Shown: one piece after another, positions 1-5,934 of the stretch | How the letters are laid out: every line of letters begins with the position of its first letter | How positions within the stretch are numbered: position 1 is the stretch's first letter | Made by a program: the position numbers and the translations under genes | The notes under the pieces: generated by a model | Database searches by the model: none | What the model was told of the DNA's origin: nothing | What the model saw: the letters and a program-made list of their open reading frames with translations, nothing else | NCBI GenBank assembly: GCA_016926595.1 | Contig: JAFGOG010000607.1 | Span: 1-6,850 of the forward strand | Direction of reading: 5' to 3' | DNA: 6,850 nt | Source: Anaerolineae bacterium | Lineage (GTDB): Bacteria > Chloroflexota > Anaerolineae > JAAYZQ01

Positions 1-59
1 AGCGCCCGGTAGTACCGCACCATGTGCCAGGACCGTTTCAAAATCTGTCCGGTTTCCAT
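1..59 (-). CDS. Start of an unidentified protein, cut by window edge
   Basis: Only the first 19 codons are inside the window; they read METGQILKRSWHMVRYYRA. The start is supported by a strong Shine-Dalgarno sequence (AAAGGAG, ten bases upstream) and by its position 20 bases after the stop of the serine hydrolase gene. It is therefore probably the third gene of the unit that begins at the receiver-only regulator. The visible peptide is short, basic and aromatic, as in the cytoplasmic N-terminus of many integral membrane proteins whose first membrane helix follows directly. That reading is an inference, because no membrane segment is visible yet. No family can be named from 19 residues. Confidence 0.6.
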   Translation of the reverse strand, partial: METGQILKRSWHMVRYYRA

Positions 60-69
60 CGTTTTGACA

Positions 70-76
70 CTCCTTT
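70..76 (-). promoter_or_regulatory. Ribosome binding site of the edge gene
   Basis: AAAGGAG on the minus strand lies ten bases before the ATG at 59 and just after the TAA stop (82-80) of the serine hydrolase gene. It is the best Shine-Dalgarno match of the downstream unit and is the main reason for calling the partial gene. No terminator or promoter fits in the 20-base gap, so co-transcription is likely. Confidence 0.6.
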
Positions 77-79
77 CAG

Positions 80-1360
80 TTATCCATCCATTGGCCAATC
101 GTACACTGAAGCAATGCTCAGCAGAATCTCGATCCGGATGGCCCCCTCGCCACTGGCCGAGTTGGTCATGATCACCGCGCCCTGCCCTGTTTCTGGATGC
201 ATCCACAGCAGGCAGGTGGAGCCCCAGGTGCCGCCCGTGTGCACGAATTGAAACGCCCGCCCGCTGCCGGCCAGGTCGAACCCCAGGCCATATGAATCGC
301 CGGTGAGTTCCTGGTCACGCTTGATCTGTGGCGTGAGCATCTCGTTGGCCATTTCCTGCGAGAGCAGCCGCTCTGATTCTCCCGCACGGGCACGCATGAT
401 CTCGATCGCAAACCGGGCCAGGTCCGAGGGCGTCGTCCACAGGCCACCAGACGCCAGGTAGGGATAGTGGTGTCGTTTCCCCTCGAGGGGCCGCCCGTCC
501 ACATCGTGTTCCGTGGTGGCCTTCTCCCTGAGCGCTTCCGGTAGCGGCTGCTCGAAGGTGCTGGACGTCATGCCCAGGGGTCCAAGAACCGTGTCCTGCA
601 TCAGCCTGGCAAAGGGCTGGTGCGTGACGTCGGTCATCAGCAGTTGCACCACGCCGTAGCCCAGGTTCGAGTATTCGTAGGCCGTGCCCGGCACCCGCGT
701 CACGCGGACGGGGCGCCCCTCGTCTGCGGGCGGCTCTGCTTCCAGCAATTGCTGGACCGTCACGGCCGGCGTTTCTCCCGCCGGCGACCACCAGTCGAAT
801 TCGGGATCGCTGCTCGAGCGCATGGGCGAACCATCGGCCAGGCCCGAGCTGTGGCTCAACAGCCGCCGCAGCGTCACCTTTTCCTCCGTGGTGTATTCGT
901 TCTCCGGCACGTGCCAGGAAACCAGCCTGTCGTTCACGTCTCCGTCCAGATCCAGGAGGCCGCGCTCGACCAGCGCCAGGGCCGCGGCCGCAGACACGGG
1001 CTTGGCGATGGACCCCGCATGAAAGAGGCTGTCCGGCGTGACGGGCTCCTCGCCTCCGGCCTCCAGGACGCCATAGCCCCTGGCCCACTCGATCTCACCA
1101 TGGTCGATGACGGCGATGCTGACGCCGGGCAGGCGGTAGTGCGCCATGCGCTCGGCCAGGGTCCTGCGCTCTCCCCATTCGATCTCACGCTCTGCCGTGA
1201 TGGGGATCAGCCCGTTCTCGACGCGCCCGATGCGCTCCAGGGCAGAGTCGGGCAGGTCTGCGGGCAGGGTTTGGCTGGCGCCGGGCCCACCGCAGGCGCC
1301 CAGCAGCAGCGTGAGCGTGAAAACAAGGGCGATCATGTAACGGGTTCTGGTTTTCGACAT
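80..1360 (-). CDS. Serine hydrolase lipoprotein, beta-lactamase class C family
   Basis: This is a 426-residue exported serine hydrolase of the beta-lactamase class C / penicillin-binding-protein-like esterase superfamily. A signal peptide with a hydrophobic core (about residues 9-20) ends in the lipobox LGAC, with the lipidated Cys at 23, so the mature enzyme should be anchored to the outer face of the membrane. The three active-site motifs of the family are intact: SxxK as SIAK (nucleophile Ser117, Lys120), the Tyr motif YSN (Tyr230), and HTGG (374-377) in place of the KTG box. No extra C-terminal domain follows. Family members include D-Ala-D-Ala carboxypeptidases, esterases and beta-lactamases; the substrate cannot be told from sequence, and resistance activity should not be assumed. 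The ATG follows the stop of the receiver gene by four bases. Its AGAGG Shine-Dalgarno (1373-1369) lies inside the end of that gene, so the two are probably translationally coupled. Confidence 0.93.
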   Translation of the reverse strand: MSKTRTRYMIALVFTLTLLLGACGGPGASQTLPADLPDSALERIGRVENGLIPITAEREIEWGERRTLAERMAHYRLPGVSIAVIDHGEIEWARGYGVLEAGGEEPVTPDSLFHAGSIAKPVSAAAALALVERGLLDLDGDVNDRLVSWHVPENEYTTEEKVTLRRLLSHSSGLADGSPMRSSSDPEFDWWSPAGETPAVTVQQLLEAEPPADEGRPVRVTRVPGTAYEYSNLGYGVVQLLMTDVTHQPFARLMQDTVLGPLGMTSSTFEQPLPEALREKATTEHDVDGRPLEGKRHHYPYLASGGLWTTPSDLARFAIEIMRARAGESERLLSQEMANEMLTPQIKRDQELTGDSYGLGFDLAGSGRAFQFVHTGGTWGSTCLLWMHPETGQGAVIMTNSASGEGAIRIEILLSIASVYDWPMDG

Positions 1361-1364
1361 CGTT

Positions 1365-1727
1365 CTAACCTCTTTCCAGGACCGCTACCAGCAAATCATC
1401 GGTCGAGCTTCCCTTGACCAGAAACGCATCCGCCCCGGCAGCCAGCGCGGCGCCCCGGTGGTGCACATCCATGGAGGTGATCACAACCCTAATCGCGGGC
1501 CAGTGCGCCTTGATCCACCGCGCCGCTTCCAGGCCGTCGAGCAGCGGCATCCGGATGTCCATCAAGACCACGTTGGGCTCCAAGTCTCGCACCATATCCA
1601 TTGCCTGAAGCCCATCCGCCACCTCGCCGACGACCTCGATCTCGGGTTGCAGGGCCAACAGCGCCCGCAGTCCACGGCGAGCCGGCACACTGTCGTCGGC
1701 GATCAATACCGTGCGTCGTTCCATCAT
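1365..1727 (-). CDS. Receiver-only response regulator (CheY-like fold)
   Basis: This 120-residue protein is a single receiver (REC) domain with no output domain. The phosphorylation site is complete: acidic pair Asp11-Asp12, phosphoacceptor Asp57 (in VLMDIRMP), Thr84 and Lys105 (FLVKG). The sequence resembles the receivers of NarL/FixJ regulators more than CheY and is clearly related to the receiver of the LuxR-type regulator at 2557-1874, with shared patterns such as VVGE, VLMD and MDGLEA/LDGLEA. The reading frame ends where the receiver fold ends, and the next gene starts four bases later, so there is no leftover helix-turn-helix coding sequence. Two ATGs occur in tandem (1727 and 1724); the first is used here. 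The Shine-Dalgarno is weak (AGG, eight bases before). A good promoter lies just upstream. Possible roles are phosphate sink for the adjacent kinase or control by protein contact; neither is shown by sequence. Confidence 0.9.
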   Translation of the reverse strand: MMERRTVLIADDSVPARRGLRALLALQPEIEVVGEVADGLQAMDMVRDLEPNVVLMDIRMPLLDGLEAARWIKAHWPAIRVVITSMDVHHRGAALAAGADAFLVKGSSTDDLLVAVLERG

Positions 1728-1756
1728 GCTCTGTACCTGTCGACGATGCTGCTGCC

Positions 1757-1785
1757 AGTATAACAGGGGATCGGTGTGGTGTCAT
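1757..1785 (-). promoter_or_regulatory. Predicted sigma70-type promoter of the receiver/hydrolase unit
   Basis: On the minus strand the -35 box is ATGACA (1785-1780) and the -10 box is TATACT (1762-1757). The spacer is exactly 17 bases, and TGT precedes the -10 box as an extended -10 element. Each hexamer has one mismatch to consensus. Transcription would begin near 1750, leaving a leader of about 23 bases before the receiver gene ATG at 1727. It sits between a terminator-like hairpin and the gene, as expected for a separate transcription unit. Confidence 0.65.
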
Positions 1786-1813
1786 CGGCGAAAAGGAAAA
1801 ACCTGGAGTATGC

Positions 1814-1837
1814 AAAAGGACCACGCAAAGGTGGTCC
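1814..1837 (-). terminator. Probable intrinsic terminator of the two-component operon
   Basis: On the minus strand, a perfect seven-base-pair stem (GGACCAC at 1837-1831 with GTGGTCC at 1824-1818) encloses a six-base loop and is followed at once by TTTT (1817-1814). It lies 37 bases after the stop codon of the LuxR-type regulator and upstream of the next promoter. The stem is short and the T-tract has only four bases, so termination may be partial and some read-through into the receiver gene is possible. Confidence 0.6.
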
Positions 1838-1873
1838 CTTATACCTTTCGTCCGATCGGCTCTACAACAAATG

Positions 1874-2557
1874 TTATGGTGCCCCGGACACGTTGCTCCC
1901 GTCATTCAGCGCGGCCAGGCCCTCGCGCAGCGCATAGAGCGTCGCCTGGGTGCGGCTGGCCAGGTGCAGCTTGCCCAGGATGCTGCTCACGTGCACGCGC
2001 ACGGTGCCTTCGGTGATGGTCAGCGCCGCGGCGATGTCGCGGTTGTTCTTGCCCTGCGCCACCAGGCGCAGCACCTCCACCTCTCGCTCAGTCAGTGGTT
2101 CGGGCGCCGGCGGCTGCTCCGGCGGCTGGGATAGCTCGCGCATCAGCTTGCGGGCGATGCGCGGATGGAGCGAGGGCTCACCCCGGTATGCCTGGCGGAT
2201 GGCATCCACCACGTCGCCGGGTTCAGAGTCTTTGAGCAGGTATCCCATTGCGCCGGCCTTGATGGCCGGAAAGACCTTGTCGTCGGTGGCAAAGCTGGTC
2301 AGCACCAGGATGCGGGCTTCCGGCTGGCGAGCCATCACCTGCCGGATCGCCTCGAGGCCGTCCATCTTGGGCATGACCAGGTCCATCAGGATCACGTCCG
2401 GCTGCGTGCTTTCGATGCCCCGCACCGCCTCGAGGCCGTTGCCTGCCTCGCCGACGACGTCGAGGCCCGGTTCCAGGGTCAACAGGGCGCACACCCCTTT
2501 GCGTACAACGACATGATCCTCTGCCACAAAGACGCGGATCGGCTTTGACAGGCTCAT
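1874..2557 (-). CDS. NarL/FixJ-type response regulator (REC + LuxR helix-turn-helix)
   Basis: This 227-residue DNA-binding response regulator should be the direct partner of the sensor kinase encoded just upstream. The receiver domain (about residues 7-122) keeps Glu13-Asp14, phosphoacceptor Asp59 (VILMDLVMP), Thr87 and Lys109 (YLLKD). A Pro/Gln/Glu-rich linker (about 143-154) leads to a LuxR-type helix-turn-helix (about 155-212) with LTEREVEVLRLVAQG and the recognition-helix region TEGTVRVHVSSILGKL. The ATG at 2557 is chosen over an in-frame GTG at 2575. It overlaps the kinase stop as ATGA and has GAGGGGG five bases upstream. The family is phosphorylated on Asp, dimerises and binds promoter DNA; the targets are not visible, though the adjacent receiver/hydrolase promoter is a candidate. 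A terminator-like hairpin follows the stop. Confidence 0.95.
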   Translation of the reverse strand: MSLSKPIRVFVAEDHVVVRKGVCALLTLEPGLDVVGEAGNGLEAVRGIESTQPDVILMDLVMPKMDGLEAIRQVMARQPEARILVLTSFATDDKVFPAIKAGAMGYLLKDSEPGDVVDAIRQAYRGEPSLHPRIARKLMRELSQPPEQPPAPEPLTEREVEVLRLVAQGKNNRDIAAALTITEGTVRVHVSSILGKLHLASRTQATLYALREGLAALNDGSNVSGAP

Positions 2558-5500
2558 GCTGTCCCCCTCTCCCACACCACCCGGACCGTGGTGCCACTCC
2601 CGGCGACGCTATCGATCTGCAGGCGGGCGCCGATCTCTGCGGCCCGCTCCTCCATGCCGCGCAGTCCCAGGCCGCCGCTGCGCCGCGCCTCGCCCGGGTC
2701 ACACCCGTTCCCGTCGTCGTGGATCTCGAGCGTCACACACTGCCCGTCCTCGCCCAGGGACACGGCCACGCGGCGGGCCTGGGCGTGCTTGAGGACGTTG
2801 TTCAACGCCTCCTGCGCGATGCCGTACAGGGCTCCCTCGACCTCTGCGTCGAGGGCCGGCGTGCCGTCGAGGTGAAACGCGATCTCCAGCCCGGCCCGGC
2901 TTTCCACCGCCTCCAGGCGCGCCTGCAAGGCAGAGGCCAGCCCCTCCTCCTCGAGAACGCGCGGGCGCAGCTCGTAAATCAGCAACCGCATCTCGGCCAG
3001 CGACTCTTTGGCCGTCCCCTTGAGCTCAGCCAGGTATCCGGCGACCTGATCCGCCCGTCCGGCCGACAGCAGTTGCGAGATCACCTCGGCCAGGAGCGTC
3101 ACGCCATACATTGACTGGGCCACCGAGTCGTGCAGCTCCCGCGCCAGCCGGTTGCGTTCGTCGATGATGGCCTTTTCCCTCTCGCTCTGGCGCAGCGCCT
3201 GCTCTACCTGGATGCGCTCGGCGACTTCTTGTTCCAGGCGCACGTTGGCTTGCGAAAGCTCGGCCGTCCGATCTGCCACCTGCCGCTCCAATTCCCGGCT
3301 GTGCGCCTCGATGCTCCGCACCCGCCACCGGTAGGCGCCAGCGACGCCTCCCACCAACAGCAGCAGGGCGATCCCTCGAAACCACCACGTGCCCCAGAAG
3401 GGTGGCGCGATGGTGATCTGCATGGCGGTTTCTTCTTCATTCCACACTCCGGCATTGTTCGAGCCCCGGACGCGAAAGACATAGTGCCCGGGCCGCAGAT
3501 TGGGATAGTCGGCCCGCCGGCGTGTCCCTGCCTGCACCCAGTCCGCGTCCACCCCCTCCAGCCGGTACGTGTACAGGTTCTTCTCCGGCGCGGTATAGTC
3601 GAGGGCGGTGAACTCGAAGGACAGAAAGTTCTCCCTGTACGATAGCGCGATCGGCTCGTCCGGCAGCGGATCGATCTGTATCACCTCGTTGAACAGGCCC
3701 ACAGTCGTGATGGCAACTGGCGGCGGCTGGGGGTTCTCGGGGATGCGATCCGGATAGAAGGCGACGAGGCCGTCGTAGGTGCCGAGCAGGATCTCGCCTG
3801 TCTCGCTCTCAAAGACCGCGGTGTGCACAAAGCGGCCGGCCGGCAGGCCGTCGCGCGTATCGTAGGCGCGGAAGGTCTCGGCGTGGGGGTCAAACCGCGC
3901 CAGCCCCCGATTCGTGGTCAGCCACAGCATCCCCGCCGAGTCGGGCACGATGCCAAGCACTGCACCACCGGGCAAGCCATCCGTTTCCGTGTAGTGGCGG
4001 GCCGTCTGGGCCCGGCGGTCGACGCGCTCCAGGCCGCCCCACGTGCCGATCCACACCACCTCCTCGTCCGGATCTTGGTACAGCGCGAACACTGAGTCGT
4101 GGGTGAGAGACAAGGGGTTATCGCCGTCGTGCCGGTAGATGTCAAACTCCTCGGCCGTGGGGTCCCAGACGCTGATTCCACCTCCATCGGTGCCTACTAA
4201 CAGCCGTCCATCCCGCATCTCATAGATCGTCGTCACCAGGTTGCTGCTCAGTGCCGGGTCTGCCGTGGAGCGGTAGTGGGTGGCGGTGCCTGTGGCGCGA
4301 TCGAGGCGGTAGAGGCCATTCGTGGTTCCGATCCACAGATCCCCTGCACGGTCCTCTACGATAGCCCGCGGCTCGCCGGCACTTACGTACCAGGTGTGGA
4401 CGAACGTCCCTGTCTGCGGATCGAAGCGCTCGAGCCACTGGTTGTCCGTGGCCACCCATAGGTCGCCGGCCCGGTCCTCGTAGAGGGCGGTCACACCGTC
4501 GCTGCTCAGGCTGGTTGGGTCGGCGGGGTCGTGCCGGTAGACGGTCACGGTGCCGGCGTCGCGATCGAGCCGGTTGAGCCCGCCCTCCGCCGTCCCGACC
4601 CACACGTCCCCATTTCGATCCTCACACACCGCCCGAACCATGTCGTCGCTCAACCGGTAGGGCGAGTTCAGCCGATTTTGGTACAGGGCAAATGCGCTCG
4701 CCGTCTCGTCAAAACGGCTGATGCCGGCGCGCGTGCCGATCCACACAACGCCGGAGCGATCCTCGTACAGCGCCAGGATCGTGTCATCGCTCAAGCTCGT
4801 CGCATCATTCCGGTCGTGGCGGTAGTGGATGAACCGGTTCTGGCCCCTGTCTAGCCGGTCCAGTCCATCGGCCGTGCCGACCCATAGTCTCCCTTTGCTG
4901 TCTTGCAGCACGGCCCGCACCTGGTCACCCCCCAGGCTGGCCGGATCGGCAGGATCGTGGCGGTAGCGCGTGAATGTCCCTGACGAGGCGGCCTGAAGCG
5001 GTCGGTCGAGCCGGTTCAGGCCGCCGTCCGTGCCGACCCACAATCCGCCGTCGCCATCCTCACAGATCGCCCATACGTCGTCACCGGTCAGGCTCGCATC
5101 GTCATCCGGGCCGCGCGTGTAGTGGACAAAGGTGCCGGTCTCCGCGTCAAAGCGATCCAACCCTGCTCCGGCTGCATAGGCCCCTTGTCCCATCCCCAGC
5201 CACATCTCGCCGGCGCGATCCTGAAAGATCGTGTGGACGATGGTCCCGGACGGCCGCCCGGGGTCCCCCGAGCCGGTGCCCGAGAAAAAAAGGGGAGGTT
5301 GCGGGTTCGTAGGATCGAGGTGAGTCAATCCCAGGTGTGTGCCTACCCACAGGGTCCCTGTCTCGTCCTCGCCGAGAGCCAGGACAGGCCAGCCGGTCAG
5401 GTAGTGGGTGAACTCTTTCGTCCCAGGATCGAAACGCTCTAACCCGCTCTGGGTTCCGACCCACAGGTCACCATTTTGGGCCTGGTAGATGGCATAGACT

Positions 5501-5832
5501 GTATCGTGGGAGAGTGACGCGGGGTCGTCTGGCTCGTTCCGGTACACGGTGAAGTGGTAGCCATCATACCGGTTGAGGCCGCTGCCAGTCCCAAACCAGA
5601 TGAACCCCTGTTGGTCCTGGAGGATGGCATACACCACGTCGTCGGACAGGCCATCCGCCATCGAGATCCGGGCAAAGCGGGCGGTGCTTGCAGGGAGGGG
5701 ACCCTCTTCCGCATTCGGGGTGGTGCCCTGGTTTGCCAGACTGCGCGCCGCGACGGCCTGCTGCCCAGCAACCCCCAAAAGGCTGGCCAGGCAGGCAAGA
5801 AAAAGCACCATGTGCAGCCCTGTCTTGCTCAT
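2554..5832 (-). CDS. Reg_prop/Y_Y_Y sensor histidine kinase (HisKA_3)
   Basis: This is a 1092-residue membrane sensor kinase. Its order is: signal peptide (residues 1-28, likely cut after AVA); 14 Reg_prop-type repeats (about 57-695), each with a core like EDRxGxLWVGTxxGLxRLD; a Y_Y_Y domain (about 728-808); one membrane helix (about 818-835); a charged linker helix, probably a coiled coil (about 838-890); HisKA_3 with phosphoacceptor His901 in ELHDSVAQ; and HATPase_c with N-box QEALNNVLKHA (Asn1012), DDGNG (1039-1043) and GGLGLRGM (1053-1060). Fourteen repeats fit two seven-bladed propellers, as in the Bacteroidetes hybrid two-component sensors, but here the protein ends after the ATPase with no receiver or AraC domain. 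The ligand is unknown. The ATG at 5832 has no clear Shine-Dalgarno; Met8 (5811) has AGGG six bases upstream but would lose the basic start of the signal peptide. The stop overlaps the regulator start as ATGA. Confidence 0.95.
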   Translation of the reverse strand: MSKTGLHMVLFLACLASLLGVAGQQAVAARSLANQGTTPNAEEGPLPASTARFARISMADGLSDDVVYAILQDQQGFIWFGTGSGLNRYDGYHFTVYRNEPDDPASLSHDTVYAIYQAQNGDLWVGTQSGLERFDPGTKEFTHYLTGWPVLALGEDETGTLWVGTHLGLTHLDPTNPQPPLFFSGTGSGDPGRPSGTIVHTIFQDRAGEMWLGMGQGAYAAGAGLDRFDAETGTFVHYTRGPDDDASLTGDDVWAICEDGDGGLWVGTDGGLNRLDRPLQAASSGTFTRYRHDPADPASLGGDQVRAVLQDSKGRLWVGTADGLDRLDRGQNRFIHYRHDRNDATSLSDDTILALYEDRSGVVWIGTRAGISRFDETASAFALYQNRLNSPYRLSDDMVRAVCEDRNGDVWVGTAEGGLNRLDRDAGTVTVYRHDPADPTSLSSDGVTALYEDRAGDLWVATDNQWLERFDPQTGTFVHTWYVSAGEPRAIVEDRAGDLWIGTTNGLYRLDRATGTATHYRSTADPALSSNLVTTIYEMRDGRLLVGTDGGGISVWDPTAEEFDIYRHDGDNPLSLTHDSVFALYQDPDEEVVWIGTWGGLERVDRRAQTARHYTETDGLPGGAVLGIVPDSAGMLWLTTNRGLARFDPHAETFRAYDTRDGLPAGRFVHTAVFESETGEILLGTYDGLVAFYPDRIPENPQPPPVAITTVGLFNEVIQIDPLPDEPIALSYRENFLSFEFTALDYTAPEKNLYTYRLEGVDADWVQAGTRRRADYPNLRPGHYVFRVRGSNNAGVWNEEETAMQITIAPPFWGTWWFRGIALLLLVGGVAGAYRWRVRSIEAHSRELERQVADRTAELSQANVRLEQEVAERIQVEQALRQSEREKAIIDERNRLARELHDSVAQSMYGVTLLAEVISQLLSAGRADQVAGYLAELKGTAKESLAEMRLLIYELRPRVLEEEGLASALQARLEAVESRAGLEIAFHLDGTPALDAEVEGALYGIAQEALNNVLKHAQARRVAVSLGEDGQCVTLEIHDDGNGCDPGEARRSGGLGLRGMEERAAEIGARLQIDSVAGSGTTVRVVWERGTA
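2563..2573 (-). promoter_or_regulatory. Ribosome binding site deciding the regulator start
   Basis: The minus strand reads GGGAGAGGGGG and then five bases before the ATG at 2557. This purine run lies inside the last codons of the kinase gene. It favours the ATG at 2557 over the in-frame GTG at 2575, which would place the run inside the coding sequence. Together with the ATGA overlap it predicts coupled translation of kinase and regulator. Confidence 0.6.
3748..5664 (-). repeat. Coding repeat: 14 Reg_prop propeller blades
   Basis: This is a protein-level tandem repeat inside the sensor kinase, with a unit of about 41-52 residues (roughly residues 57-695). The recurring pattern is D-x-V-x-A-I/L-x-x-D-x-x-G-x-L-W-V-G-T-x-x-G-L-x-R-x-D, usually followed by FxxYRHDPxDPxSL. 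Blades 5, 6, 8 and 11 share the RHD linker most closely. Blade 4 carries a small Gly/Ala-rich insert after WLGMG. Blades 9, 13 and 14 depart from the WVGT core (WVAT, WLTT, ILLGT). The units have diverged at the DNA level, so this is an old repeat rather than a recent amplification. Blade boundaries are approximate. Confidence 0.85.
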
Positions 5833-5905
5833 CGTGCAATCTATGCCGGGCGAGATGGCGCTCGACCCTCTGTCTCAACGCAATCTGGCCTCAGCTCGCG
5901 TCTAT

Positions 5906-5934
5906 ATCTTACCACAGATGGTGCCTACTGGCAA
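5906..5934 (-). promoter_or_regulatory. Predicted sigma70-type promoter of the sensor kinase operon
   Basis: On the minus strand the -35 box is TTGCCA (5934-5929, one mismatch) and the -10 box is TAAGAT (5911-5906, two mismatches). They are 17 bases apart, and TGG precedes the -10 box as an extended -10 element. AT-richer DNA (about 5936-5978) lies directly upstream and could act as an UP element. Transcription would begin near 5899, giving a leader of about 67 bases. The -10 box overlaps the TAA stop (5911-5909) of the upstream reading frame. The match is weaker than for the promoter at 1785-1757. Confidence 0.5.

Noticed and set aside
315..1088. Minus-strand open frame (257 codons) in another frame of the serine hydrolase
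   Set aside because: It is fully inside a confident gene and its product is a Gly/Arg/Ala-rich string without motifs.
80..1360. Reading the serine hydrolase as an antibiotic resistance beta-lactamase
   Set aside because: The SxxK/YSN/HTGG set is shared by esterases and D,D-peptidases. Lipoprotein anchoring and HTGG in place of KTG do not favour a dedicated AmpC-type enzyme.
620..1417. Long plus-strand open frame (265 codons) opposite the serine hydrolase
   Set aside because: It lies antisense to a gene with intact signal peptide and catalytic motifs. Its translation is rich in Arg, His and Gln with no recognisable domain, as expected of a shadow frame in GC-rich DNA.
1852..1859. Palindrome CCGATCGG between the regulator stop and the hairpin
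   Set aside because: An eight-base palindrome in GC-rich DNA is common, and no second copy near either promoter supports a binding site.
1489..1905. Minus-strand open frame running across the intergenic region into the receiver gene
   Set aside because: It crosses the terminator hairpin and promoter in a different frame from the receiver, and its sequence is a frame-shifted shadow of the receiver.
5836..5886. Direct repeat GCAATCT (5836-5842 and 5880-5886) in the sensor leader, 44 bases apart
   Set aside because: A seven-base repeat in about 80 bases is not improbable by chance, and both copies lie downstream of the predicted transcript start.
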